From the NCBI RefSeq assembly GCF_030381805.1, contig NZ_JAUDRH010000013.1, forward strand, positions 201,969 through 265,968: a DNA stretch of 64,000 nucleotides, read 5' to 3'. Source of the stretch: Chlorogloeopsis sp. ULAP01 (GTDB taxonomy: Bacteria; Cyanobacteriota; Cyanobacteriia; Cyanobacteriales; Nostocaceae). Shown in pieces: positions 26,340 through 35,041 of the stretch; positions within the stretch are counted from its first letter, which is position 1, and every line of letters begins with the position of its first letter. The notes beneath the pieces were generated by a model. The model was not told the origin of the DNA. It saw only the letters and a list, made by a program, of their open reading frames with translations, and did no database searches. The position numbers and the translations under genes are program-made.

Positions 26340-26348
26340 ATCTACCAT

Positions 26349-26848
26349 ACTCCTATTTACTTTCTTCCTGCTCCAAAATAATTTTGGTGAGGCTTCTTAT
26401 CCAACCCAACTAGTATCAATTTGAACATTAAAATCTAAGATTTATTTTTCTGTATATATATCTATATAGTAATATATTTATATTTTAATATATTTAATCA
26501 GTTTATTGCTTAGAGAAAAGAATACGAAGCTGAAACTTGAAATGTGGACTTTTAAGGAAGCCAATAATGAGAATTTGTGTGCAACGCTTTTCCACCCACT
26601 CCGATTCATGGAAGCAAGTGCAGCAGTTCTAGTAGACAGCATTTATATGAGATGACCATAAATATTTGCAACACAATCTTACAGAAGACTAAAAATCAAA
26701 GACTTTTTCTAACACTCATTCTCCTGGCAAGAATGTGAAAAAAGTAATTGAAAAAGGTAGAGCCAGCTTCATGTAAGGGTTTGAAATATTTATAGTCCGG
26801 TTCCTGAACACCCTAATCCTTTGGCTCAAACTAAATTAGTAGACTTTC
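26349..26848. other. AT-rich spacer upstream of tandem RNA-like elements
   Basis: 500 bp with a very AT-rich stretch (26440-26500). No coding frame of protein character and no clear repeat is seen. It would carry the promoter of the persulfide dioxygenase gene on the minus strand and possibly that of the elements at 26849 on plus. Confidence 0.4.
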
Positions 26849-27144
26849 CCTTTGAAAAAGCAGATAGAAAGTGTTAATCTAGCCACAGTCAAATTACGTG
26901 TAAAATTTGATTCAGTAATAAACAAAGGAGGTGAACGCTATCAAAGTAGTATATTTGTGTAGCAAAAATGTCAGTTGAACACTGAATATAGTGGTACCGA
27001 TTTTCAAGGGACTTGGCGGTCAGAGAAACGGAACTTTTGATTGCTGATAGTTTGCAACTCAAACCCTATGGACAATAGGTTATCACATAGGGACAAGGAA
27101 AATGTATGCCTTTTCTTAAAGAAACAGTAAAGTAAAAAAGGCAT
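26849..27144 (+). ncRNA. candidate structured RNA, element A of a tandem pair
   Basis: This 296-bp stretch is paralogous to 27185-27478, by eye about 60-65% identical in conserved blocks. The blocks, in order, are CCTTTGAAAAA, GTTAAYYTAGCCACAG, an AGGAGGTG box, GACTTGGCGGTC (27010-27021), a CCCTAT...ATAGGG stem (27064-27070/27086-27092), and a closing hairpin ATGCCTTTT...AAAGGCAT (27106-27144). The GACTTGGCGGTC loop is enclosed by CCGATTTT (26997-27004) and GAAACGG (27025-27031), which pair. The other copy pairs with different bases at the same place. I do not recognise the family. The strand is assigned from the downstream gene and the T-rich 3' hairpin. Confidence 0.5.
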
Positions 27145-27184
27145 CATTACCAAAACTTTATCTACTTAATACTGAGTTGCACAT

Positions 27185-27478
27185 CCTTTGAAAAAACTTA
27201 AGAAAGATGTTAACTTAGCCACAGCAAACCCAGAAGAACACACGTAGTACGCAAGCATTGAGGAGGTGGTGACTATTGAAGTCTGATATTGCAGATAGTC
27301 AAAATGTTAGGTGAGCCGCTTGTATATCAGCATTGGTTTTGAAAAGACTTGGCGGTCGGAAAAACCAAATTGTTGACAACTAAAAGTCTCACGACTCAAC
27401 CCCTATTAGGCAATATCGTAGCACATAGGGGCGGGGGAAGTATATGCCTTTTTTTTAAAGAAACAGTAAAGAAGGCAT
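27185..27478 (+). ncRNA. candidate structured RNA, element B of a tandem pair
   Basis: 294 bp, the second copy of the element at 26849, 40 bp further on and in the same orientation. TTGGTTTT (27333-27340) and AAAACCAA (27361-27368) form a perfect 8-bp stem around GACTTGGCGGTC (27346-27357). CCCCTAT (27400-27406) pairs with ATAGGGG (27425-27431). The 3' end is ATGCCTTTTTTTT...AAGGCAT (27444-27478), a hairpin with a T-run in its arm. It ends about 400 bp before the GH5 gene, so it could be a leader element, a separate small RNA, or a non-coding mobile repeat. Confidence 0.5.
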
Positions 27479-27884
27479 CTGGCTCTACAGTTTCTCCCAA
27501 CTCAATATCAAGTTGCAATTAAAGGTAGTAATTAGGACAGCACACGAAGAATATACCGTGCCTCCTTTTGCGTATAGCCTTCACGACTATGGGAATTTTT
27601 TCATCAGGTAGATTTTTGCACAAGTCAGTTCAAGAGTGAAGCAAAGGGTTGACCTTTAATTTTTTCTCATCACTTGTAAAAGTTACTTTTGCAAGAGATT
27701 TACTGTAGTGCAAAACTTTGTATTCCTATAAATATCTAGTTGAAGTTAATTAAGAACTACTATCAACGCAACTTTGTATTGACTCGAAAGCGGAACGAAA
27801 AAAGCACGTTAGAGCTGTTCATTAACCGCAAATATTTTAGGGAGAAATCTCACGGCTGGGTGCCTTATATGGAGGATAACTGTC
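27479..27884. promoter_or_regulatory. leader of the GH5 gene
   Basis: About 400 bp between element B and the GH5 start. GGAGG at 27871-27875 lies 9 nt before the GTG start. An 80-codon frame at 27740-27982 overlaps the GH5 start out of frame and has no recognisable domain. No terminator is seen, so transcription from the elements could run into the gene. Confidence 0.45.
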
Positions 27885-28979
27885 GTGAATATTTCCAGAT
27901 TTCAGTCCAAAGCTGCTTTGTTTTGCTTTCAAGTAGTACAGATTGCATCACTTTTATCCCTGACAATGATTGGGAATGGTGAGGCTCTTGCACAAGGACG
28001 CTTCAAAGTTGTAGGAAACAAGATTTTAGATCCCTCAAACAACGAATTTGTTGCAAAAGGAGTAAATATAAACGGCCCTAATGCCGTATGGCCACACGAC
28101 ATGTCACGAGATGTTGATAAGATAGGAAATTCCTGTTGGAATTTCAACTTAGTGAGAGTTAACAGCTGGCTGTTCTCGGCGGGAGTACGTCAGTATACAA
28201 GCAATAATGATATTGACAAGATTGTGCGGACATTTACAAGCCGCAAGATTGTAGTCATGTTTGAGGCACACGACAGAACTGGAGGCTTCTACGAAGGAAG
28301 CGATCTGACAAAACTGGTAGATTGGTATAGAACTCTCGCGAAGAAATACAGAAATAATCCTTATGTGTGGTTCGATGTGATGAACGAGCCAGGAACGCAT
28401 AAATATGATGCGACAGCTCGCAACAAATGGCTCGCTGTACACCAGGCAGTAATCAAAGCAATTCGCGATGATGCGCAAGCGGATAACCTGATTATTGTTG
28501 AGGGAACAGCTTGGGGGCAAGACGCTGGTAATTGGAATTCATCTTCCGTGCCGACAGGAAATAGTGCGATTCTCAGTGACTATGCAAGTATCCTCAATTT
28601 TGGTGGTAAGAGTTACAAAAACATAGTCTTTAGTATCCATGTCTATGACCAGTGGACTTTTGGGGATGCTAGGTTTGCAGACTATGTGGATCGTGTCTTA
28701 GCTCTCAACATACCGCTTTTAGTAGGTGAGTTCGGCGTTAAAAACGGAAATATGGACGTTACCCCTGCAATGTATTCCATGTACAACGTTGTAAAACCTC
28801 GAAAAGTAGGACGCGTGGTTTGGCACTGGTATCATGGAGGTGCAAACAACACACTTACAAACCATCTAACAACAGCGCCAAATGGATCGACAGGGGCAGC
28901 TATTGACAGCTGTACCGATCCTTCTAATCTTACAAATCTTGGCAGGGAAGTTTGGAATGACAATCATAGTCAGGATTAA
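27885..28979 (+). CDS. secreted glycoside hydrolase family 5 (cellulase/mannanase-like)
   Basis: 364 residues from a GTG start with GGAGG 9 nt upstream. The signal peptide (ALFCFQVVQIASLLSLTMIGNGEALAQG) should be cleaved near residue 37. The catalytic barrel shows FVAKGVNINGPNA, WFDVMNEPG with the acid/base Glu168, IHVYDQW, and LLVGEFGV with the nucleophile Glu282, spaced as in GH5. VVWHWYHGGANN near the end gives the substrate-binding Trp. GH5 enzymes hydrolyse beta-1,4-glucans, mannans and related polymers; the subfamily cannot be set by eye, though the sequence recalls GH5 mannanases. There is no carbohydrate-binding module. The gene stands alone behind two RNA-like elements. Confidence 0.85.
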   Translation: MNISRFQSKAALFCFQVVQIASLLSLTMIGNGEALAQGRFKVVGNKILDPSNNEFVAKGVNINGPNAVWPHDMSRDVDKIGNSCWNFNLVRVNSWLFSAGVRQYTSNNDIDKIVRTFTSRKIVVMFEAHDRTGGFYEGSDLTKLVDWYRTLAKKYRNNPYVWFDVMNEPGTHKYDATARNKWLAVHQAVIKAIRDDAQADNLIIVEGTAWGQDAGNWNSSSVPTGNSAILSDYASILNFGGKSYKNIVFSIHVYDQWTFGDARFADYVDRVLALNIPLLVGEFGVKNGNMDVTPAMYSMYNVVKPRKVGRVVWHWYHGGANNTLTNHLTTAPNGSTGAAIDSCTDPSNLTNLGREVWNDNHSQD

Positions 28980-29031
28980 GCTTAGTTGATAAACAACTCT
29001 GAGCTTACTAGGTGACAAGATTGAGATTGAG

Positions 29032-29067
29032 AGTGGTTAGTTGTTTTTCTACAAACTACTAACCACT
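29032..29067. terminator. 10-bp perfect hairpin between convergent GH5 and speE
   Basis: AGTGGTTAGT (29032-29041) and ACTAACCACT (29058-29067) flank a T-rich loop. It lies 53 nt past the GH5 stop and 28 nt past the speE stop on the other strand. There is no terminal T-run; the ACTAACCACT string also recurs near 35300, so it may be a dispersed repeat used as terminator. Confidence 0.5.
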
Positions 29068-29094
29068 AAACTACCTTTGTGAATTAGAAATAAA

Positions 29095-30036
29095 TTATTT
29101 GACCGAGCCTTGTCCAAAAAATTTTGGTGGTTCAGCAAGGGTATAAACTTGAGTTTCTTGGGCGATCGCTTTTCGCAGATGTAGAGGCAGATTCAGCATA
29201 CCCAGAAGTGCTACTCCGTCTAACATCCGGCATCCACCGCTTGTATTTTCCTCTAAAAGCCGATCTATTTTTTCTGGATCGGGTCGAGTGCTAATTTCCT
29301 GCTCTGAAGCCAGGACAAAACCCCAAGCTCTGCCATAGGTACAGGTAGGGCTGCTGTAAGATTGTACATTAGGGAAGACCGTGTTCAAAGTATTCGCTAA
29401 CCGGGCATGAAGAATTAATTCTCCTGGTGAGACTGGGCCTGCTTGAACTACAAAAAAACCTTGTGGTGCTAACACTCGACGCGCTTTCTCGAAGTATTCT
29501 TTAGTAAACAGTTGAAATGATGGCCCTGACTCAATGGGATCGGAAAGGTCAGAGATAATTACATCCCATGTTTCATCAGTGGTATCCAGAAAGTTGAGTG
29601 CATCTGCTATTACTAGATCCAGACGTGGATCGTCAAAGGCATTTTGATGCATTTCGCTTAGGTGTTGCTTGCAGGCTTCCACCACTTCGCCATCAATATC
29701 AATCATTACAACTTTTTCCACTGTCTGCCATCGCAATACTTCCCTAGCTGTGGCTCCTTCACCACCACCAAGAATCAGTACCTTTCGCGGTGCGCCATGA
29801 AAAATCATACCAGGGTGAACTAATGGTTCATGGTACAAAAACTCATCACCAGTACAAGATTGCCATTTACCATCCAGAACCAGTGCTTTGCCGTAGGTTC
29901 CAGTTTCCACAATGTACATTTCCTGATATGCGGTTTTCTTATAAGCGAGTACCTCTGTCACTCCATGAGCATAAATATCCCAAGGAGTGATATACTCGTT
30001 CATCCAGAAATCTGCACCTACATCGCTACCTGGCAT
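29095..30036 (-). CDS. speE: aminopropyltransferase (spermidine/thermospermine synthase family)
   Basis: 313 residues, slightly longer than usual spermidine synthases. It transfers an aminopropyl group from decarboxylated S-adenosylmethionine to a polyamine. The nucleotide loop is VLILGGGEGATAREVLR (GGGEG at 90-94); the catalytic region is DVIISDLSDPIESGPSFQLFTKEYFEKARRVLAPQGFFVVQAGP. GGGEG and the DLSDPIExGP...QLxT, VxQAGP strings recall plant thermospermine synthase more than GGGDG-type spermidine synthases, so the product may be thermospermine. speD, which makes the donor, is upstream on the same strand with a 233-bp gap. Confidence 0.88.
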   Translation of the reverse strand: MPGSDVGADFWMNEYITPWDIYAHGVTEVLAYKKTAYQEMYIVETGTYGKALVLDGKWQSCTGDEFLYHEPLVHPGMIFHGAPRKVLILGGGEGATAREVLRWQTVEKVVMIDIDGEVVEACKQHLSEMHQNAFDDPRLDLVIADALNFLDTTDETWDVIISDLSDPIESGPSFQLFTKEYFEKARRVLAPQGFFVVQAGPVSPGELILHARLANTLNTVFPNVQSYSSPTCTYGRAWGFVLASEQEISTRPDPEKIDRLLEENTSGGCRMLDGVALLGMLNLPLHLRKAIAQETQVYTLAEPPKFFGQGSVK

Positions 30037-30269
30037 AAATTTACTCTCTCTACTTCACTCAAAAATTGCCAAATGTTATGTTTTGTCGGTGATTTTTTTA
30101 ATGTCAGACCCAGTTATTATTATCCCCATCCTAGAGTTGCAAAAGAAAGTCCACAAATAAAAATCTGCCTCGATCTGCTTGCAGTCAAGGCAGCAGTTTT
30201 TATAGTCCATTCCTAAATCTAGGCTGGCAATCTGTAGGTAGTTTTAACCCCATTCAGGAGCCAACAAAA

Positions 30270-30719
30270 TCATGTATTCACCAGTAAAGCTTCTTCCAAC
30301 TGTTTGATAGTTGGTTGAATAGTTGGTGAAAATTTACCTCTAGGAAGCGTCATGAGTACATGCTTGCTAGCTTGAAAAGCTTTTACAAGGTATTCGCAAG
30401 CTTTCTCCGGTTTTGTATGTTGCCCGCAGGTAAATATATCCACTGCTATGTAGCCTGTTTCTGGCCAAGTATGAATCGAGATATGAGACTCAGCTAACAG
30501 TGCCAGTGCGGTTACTCCATAGGGTTCAAATTGGTACGATATCTCTTTGAGTAGAGTAGACTTTGCGATTTTAGCGGCTGTTTGTAAAGCCTCTCTGATG
30601 AACCCAATATCATTGAGTAAACTTGTTGGACAGTTATACAGTTCTAGAATGCAGTGTCTGCCAACCGGAACCGAAGATAACTCTTCGGGAGGGTAAGATT
30701 GCTTTTCCAATTCTTTCAC
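30270..30719 (-). CDS. speD: S-adenosylmethionine decarboxylase proenzyme
   Basis: 149 residues, prokaryotic class (usually ~120-140). The self-processing site is LLAESHISIHTWPE: cleavage between Glu77 and Ser78 gives the pyruvoyl group, and the HTWPE segment completes the active site. The Cys-containing DIFTCGQHTKPEKA is also conserved. It produces decarboxylated S-adenosylmethionine, the aminopropyl donor for the SpeE protein encoded next on the same strand. The N-terminal ~18 residues (MKELEKQSYPPEELSSVP) extend beyond the usual start region, and an inner start cannot be excluded, though none is preceded by a better ribosome binding site. Confidence 0.93.
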   Translation of the reverse strand: MKELEKQSYPPEELSSVPVGRHCILELYNCPTSLLNDIGFIREALQTAAKIAKSTLLKEISYQFEPYGVTALALLAESHISIHTWPETGYIAVDIFTCGQHTKPEKACEYLVKAFQASKHVLMTLPRGKFSPTIQPTIKQLEEALLVNT

Positions 30720-30937
30720 CTTTACATCAACTAGATAAAAATCAACCCCCAGAAAAAATGGGCTACTTCTTTAAATTTGAAGTGCGCCACGAGACTTTGG
30801 AATTTTTATGCATTTATGCACAGAACTACAATTATCACACAAATAAAGCAATTTTAATGAGTGTGATTTATAAAGAATTGGTTTTAATTCTTTCACCAAG
30901 TTTGCTGGTTATCTTTAGAATTCTTCTTGTCGGCACT

Positions 30938-33235
30938 CTATGGGCTATTTTGTGGTGTAGAAGTTGGTTCGGGTGTTGGTGTGTTTGTCTGACTAGATGT
31001 GGGTGTAGGTTCAGGTGTGGGTGTAGATGTTGGCTGTGAAGTTACCGTCGGCGATGGAGTTGGGGTAGGATTTACCACTTTCAGGCTCAGTTTGTATTCT
31101 AGTGGCACCGATGCTCGTGACACTAAAACAAATTCATAAAATCCGCTTTCTGGCAGTTTCTCTGATAAAGAGCGTTTTTGAGAATCTTCTAGCAGCTGGT
31201 ATTGACCGCTAGGAGAATAAATTGACCATAAAATTTTAGAATTGGCTGCTAGCTTCACTTCCATCAACTGATTTTGGCTAAGTTCGGCGATAAAAACTTT
31301 GCCAGCCGCGCCTTTAAGAGTGCCACTGACTGTTTTAGTATTAGTACCAGAATTAAAGACAATTTTTTGAAATGCACTTTTAGCAAGAATGGCATTGAGT
31401 TTGTCTGCAACAAAAGCGTGCCAAACTTGTCCGATGGGTTGCTCAATAAAATCCTTGCCTTCTTTTGCTGGAAAATGCTCAAAGAAAGCCGCATCTCCTA
31501 AATCATATAAGGCACGGCTGGACACGTTGAGTTTGTTGACGTCCACTTTCCAGCGATCGCGATCGGCTCCACTATAAGTGCCTAATCTTTGCCGTGCTTC
31601 GGAACTGAGTAGAGTTAACGTTTGTAGAACTTGGGCTGCTGTATTGTCCCATTGTTTTCGCAATTGAGCATCGGCGGGATCATCTTTGAGGCTGCGTTTT
31701 TGTAAACTGGGATTTTGCTCCCAAAAGATTTGATTTACCAAGCTGACATAAAAGTTTTCATCAACACCCAAGCGTTGACGGCGCTCTTGTAATTTTTGTT
31801 TGCGCGATCGCTCTTGGGGTGAATATTTCACTAGGGGATCGATGGGTTGCTTGGCTGGGCTAAAAGTGGGCGTTGGTTGCGGTGTAGTACCGTTACCATC
31901 ATCGGGATTGGATGATATCAAATTACTTACTCCCCAATAGCTAACGCCAGAAGCACAAGCAAAGAATAACAGCACAAGGATGATTTTTCCTGGTGTCCAC
32001 CACGATTTGGAGGAGGGAGGAAGAGAGGGAGAGGAGCCAGTGCGGTGGTGAGCCAGCACTGCGGGAGGGTTTCCCTTTTCAGGTGACTGGCGTAGACACG
32101 TAGACGGACGTAGTCCGGCTTCTCGCAGAGTAGTGGCTTCTGAAAGTAAGGGTTTCCCGACTTGGGCAGACTGGCGTTGGGAAAGTGGGAGAGGAGCCAT
32201 CTGCGTGGGCGGGTTTCCCTCCGCAGGCGACTGACGTGGGGAGAGTGGGAGAGTTGGAGCAATAGGAGGTGGGGTGAGTGCTTGCAAAACTTGACGGGCG
32301 CTTTGGTAACGTTCCATTGGAGATGGAGAGAGCATTTTATCTAACACTGCCCCAAAAGCAGGACTCAGACTAATTTCTCGTCGCCACTGCCAAGTTAAGG
32401 TTTTATTGTCAATTAGTTCTGATGGTTGTTTGCCTGTGAGCAAGACTAATACTGTTGCCCCCAAAGCATACAAATCGCTGTGAGGCTCTACCAATCCTCT
32501 TTGCATCTGTTCTGGGGGAGCGTAGCCCAACTTACCTAGTAAGGTTGGTGGTGGCGTTGTCGCATTTACACCAGGTTGGTAATACTGGGAAGCAACAGTT
32601 GCCGCTACTTGTTTGACACCACCAAAATCAATTAGCACTGGCATATCCCCCTCAGCGATTTGGGGGGGTTTACGAAGCATCAAGTTATCTGGAGAAATAT
32701 CGCGGTGAATTACTCCTAAAGAATGGATGTATTCTAATACAGGTAAGATTTGCTGTAAAAGTTGGCGTACCTCTGCTTCTGTAAACCGCAAACCCTGTTT
32801 GAGACGAGCATCTAATAAATAACGATAAGTTTGCCCTTCTACGTAATCCTGTACCAAAAATAAGTATTCTTTACTATCTAAACTACTGCGGAATAATTCA
32901 CGAAAGCGGGGAATTTGGGGATGTTGTAGTTTGTAGAGAACAGTTGCTTCTCGCTCAAATAATTCTTCGGCTTTTTGTAAGACGTAGGCAGTTTGAACTT
33001 GGGGAGAAAATTCTTTTAAAACACACAACTCTCGGAAGCGATTGACATCTTCGGCTAAATAGGTGCGTCCAAATCCCCCTTGACCGAGTTGACGTACAAT
33101 CAAATAGCGATCGCCTAAAATTCGTCCCGGTTGAATCCCATGACTTACAGCCGTATCTAACCTCTCGCCGCAATGAAGACAAAAGCGACTACCAGACGGA
33201 TTTTCGTGTCCTTGGGAGCAATAAACAGAATTCAT
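30938..33235 (-). CDS. zinc-ribbon Ser/Thr protein kinase with membrane anchor
   Basis: 765 residues. The N-terminal zinc-ribbon half (YCSQGHENPSGSRFCLHCGERL) has Cys6, His10, Cys19 and Cys22. A Hanks-type kinase domain follows (~40-320): GQGGFGRTYLAED, LKEF with the Lys, HRDISPDNLML, LIDFGGVKQ and GYAPPEQ. A Pro/Ser-rich stretch leads to one transmembrane helix (~415-435, GKIILVLLFFACASGVSYWG). The outer part contains a domain shared with the next kinase (RRQRLGVDENFYVSLVNQIFWEQNP), then a beta-rich domain and a Thr/Pro tail (PTPTPSPT repeats). This is the SpkB-like cyanobacterial type. Its paralogue lies directly upstream on the same strand. Targets are unknown. Confidence 0.9.
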   Translation of the reverse strand: MNSVYCSQGHENPSGSRFCLHCGERLDTAVSHGIQPGRILGDRYLIVRQLGQGGFGRTYLAEDVNRFRELCVLKEFSPQVQTAYVLQKAEELFEREATVLYKLQHPQIPRFRELFRSSLDSKEYLFLVQDYVEGQTYRYLLDARLKQGLRFTEAEVRQLLQQILPVLEYIHSLGVIHRDISPDNLMLRKPPQIAEGDMPVLIDFGGVKQVAATVASQYYQPGVNATTPPPTLLGKLGYAPPEQMQRGLVEPHSDLYALGATVLVLLTGKQPSELIDNKTLTWQWRREISLSPAFGAVLDKMLSPSPMERYQSARQVLQALTPPPIAPTLPLSPRQSPAEGNPPTQMAPLPLSQRQSAQVGKPLLSEATTLREAGLRPSTCLRQSPEKGNPPAVLAHHRTGSSPSLPPSSKSWWTPGKIILVLLFFACASGVSYWGVSNLISSNPDDGNGTTPQPTPTFSPAKQPIDPLVKYSPQERSRKQKLQERRQRLGVDENFYVSLVNQIFWEQNPSLQKRSLKDDPADAQLRKQWDNTAAQVLQTLTLLSSEARQRLGTYSGADRDRWKVDVNKLNVSSRALYDLGDAAFFEHFPAKEGKDFIEQPIGQVWHAFVADKLNAILAKSAFQKIVFNSGTNTKTVSGTLKGAAGKVFIAELSQNQLMEVKLAANSKILWSIYSPSGQYQLLEDSQKRSLSEKLPESGFYEFVLVSRASVPLEYKLSLKVVNPTPTPSPTVTSQPTSTPTPEPTPTSSQTNTPTPEPTSTPQNSP

Positions 33236-33244
33236 AGTGAATTA

Positions 33245-33322
33245 GTATATAGTCAATAAATTATTGTTAATGGCTAATTGCTAATTGCTATTAACCATTA
33301 GCCATTAACCATTAACCATTCT
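33245..33322. repeat. TTAACCATTAGCC-type tandem and inverted short repeats
   Basis: GGCTAATTGCTAATTGCTATTAACCATTAGCC is followed by CATTAACCATTAACCATT: direct copies of ATTAACC/ATTGCTA with inverted copies (TTAATGGCTAAT against ATTAGCCATTAA). It fills the 87-bp gap between the two kinase genes. Confidence 0.7.
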
Positions 33323-35041
33323 CTAATTAGCAGATTCTAGTTTACTAACTTGATCTGCTGCGATCGCATACCAAATTTGACCAAAAGTCTTGGAATCTGG
33401 TTTCTGGTTGCCACGCCGTTGTCCCGGAAATAATCGGTCAAATTTTCGATTTGTTTGTGTATTGAGTTGTTCAATTGTATAGTTCCCAAATTCTCCGGTT
33501 TGCGCTCGTCTTCTCCAAATTTCGTAATCTCTGTTGCTATAGCTGCCTAATTTTCGACGTACTGCCGTACTGAGGTTAGCTTGTTCTATTTTGTTCAATA
33601 ATTCTTCAGCAGTACTGAACCATTCTTTGCGTAAAGCTTCATCATCAGAATTAGAACTGAGAGAGCGCCCACCTAGTTCGGGATGTTTAGTATAAAAAGT
33701 ATTATCTACCGTTTGAATAAAAAACCCTTCTGGAATTTGGAGTTGTTGACGGCGACTGAAAATTTGACTGATGCGGTTTCCTTCTTGAGAATTTGATGGC
33801 TGAGTGGGGGAATTGGAATCACCTGGTAGTTTTGGTAGTTCTGGTAATTTTGGTAATGAGATGCTGGGAATACTGATGGATGAAACGCCCCTAATCACAG
33901 CATTAACTAACGCCCAAGAGCCGACAAAAGTCAGGGCAGCTACACTTGTTGCTACCAAACTGATTGCAAAAGGACGCATCCAGGCGGGTAAAGGAACCTT
34001 TTGAGCGATCGCTTTTGTTTGGTTATGGAATCTACTGGTAATTGCTCGGACATGCTTTCGCCCAGGTGCAACTACCATCGTCTGAATTTTGCTGATTTGA
34101 GGATTGAGAGTTTTAACAGGAACTTGATACTGTAAATCTTTTAGAACTTGATCTGCTGTTTGATAGCGATCGCTTGGTTTATAAGCGAGCATCTTTTTTA
34201 AAACGGCTTCTAGATTAGGGCTAGTTTTGATTTCTTTGCCCCAACGCCAAGTTCCCTGATAAGAGTCGTAGAGTTGTTGTGGTTCCTTACCCGTCAGCAA
34301 AACAAGCGTTGTGACTGCCAAAGAGTACAAATCGCTATTGGGAAAAGCTTTACCCTGTCGTAATTGCTCCTCTGGTGCGTAACCTTTTTTTCCTAAGAGA
34401 GTGCGGATTCCACCCAATTGAGTAAACCAAAAACCCGCAGAAGCAGGTAATTGTTTCACACCACCAAAATCAATCAACACTGGCAAATGATCAGAATATC
34501 GCAAAATTAAATTATCAGGAGAGATATCGCGGTGAACTACATTTTGAGAGTGGATATAAGACAAAACAGGTAAAAGTTTTTGTAGGAGTGCGATCGCTTC
34601 TTGTTCGCTAAAACTTTTTCCTTGAGCAAGACGTTGTTCTATTAACTCAAGGTAGTTATCACCCTCCACATAGTCTTGCACCAAAAAGAAAAAATCCTTA
34701 CTGCCAATTTGTGCTTGTAGAGAAGCATGAAAGCGAGGAATCTGTGGATGCTTGAGTTTTTTCAGTACACTTGCTTCTCGCTCAAACAGCTCTTTCGCCT
34801 TTTTTAAATCCTGCTGTTCTTCGACTTGAGGAGCAAATTCCTTCAGCACACACTTTTGATGAGACTGCTTAGTATCCTCCGCTAAATAAGTCCGTCCAAA
34901 GCCTCCTTGCCCTAATAGCTTAATAATCCGATAACGATTAGCAATCATCTCATCTTGATGAATGGGCAAAGGTTCACCACACTGGGTGCAAAAGCGGTGA
35001 CTTCCAGGATTGGTGTGTCTTTTACTACAGTAGACCTGCAT
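33323..35041 (-). CDS. zinc-ribbon Ser/Thr protein kinase, paralogue of the neighbour
   Basis: 572 residues. N-terminal zinc-ribbon half VYCSKRHTNPGSHRFCTQCGEPL, then a kinase domain (~35-300): GQGGFGRTYLAED, VLKEFAPQ, HRDISPDNLIL, LIDFGGVKQ, GYAPEEQ. A transmembrane helix (~365-385, PFAISLVATSVAALTFVGSWALVNAV) is followed by a short Ser/Pro linker and an outer domain of ~140 residues starting RRQQLQIPEGFFIQTVDNTFYTKHPELGGRSL. That domain corresponds to the one in the downstream kinase, where it is followed by extra domains absent here. The two genes are tandem with an 87-bp repeat-filled gap, so they probably arose by duplication. Confidence 0.9.
   Translation of the reverse strand: MQVYCSKRHTNPGSHRFCTQCGEPLPIHQDEMIANRYRIIKLLGQGGFGRTYLAEDTKQSHQKCVLKEFAPQVEEQQDLKKAKELFEREASVLKKLKHPQIPRFHASLQAQIGSKDFFFLVQDYVEGDNYLELIEQRLAQGKSFSEQEAIALLQKLLPVLSYIHSQNVVHRDISPDNLILRYSDHLPVLIDFGGVKQLPASAGFWFTQLGGIRTLLGKKGYAPEEQLRQGKAFPNSDLYSLAVTTLVLLTGKEPQQLYDSYQGTWRWGKEIKTSPNLEAVLKKMLAYKPSDRYQTADQVLKDLQYQVPVKTLNPQISKIQTMVVAPGRKHVRAITSRFHNQTKAIAQKVPLPAWMRPFAISLVATSVAALTFVGSWALVNAVIRGVSSISIPSISLPKLPELPKLPGDSNSPTQPSNSQEGNRISQIFSRRQQLQIPEGFFIQTVDNTFYTKHPELGGRSLSSNSDDEALRKEWFSTAEELLNKIEQANLSTAVRRKLGSYSNRDYEIWRRRAQTGEFGNYTIEQLNTQTNRKFDRLFPGQRRGNQKPDSKTFGQIWYAIAADQVSKLESAN

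Noticed and set aside
26849..27478. Known riboswitch (cobalamin, c-di-GMP, c-di-AMP, THF) or group II intron domain V
   Set aside because: None of the invariant cores of these RNAs can be found in either copy.
27740..27982. 80-codon frame before GH5
   Set aside because: Overlaps the GH5 signal peptide out of frame; the GH5 start has its own GGAGG.
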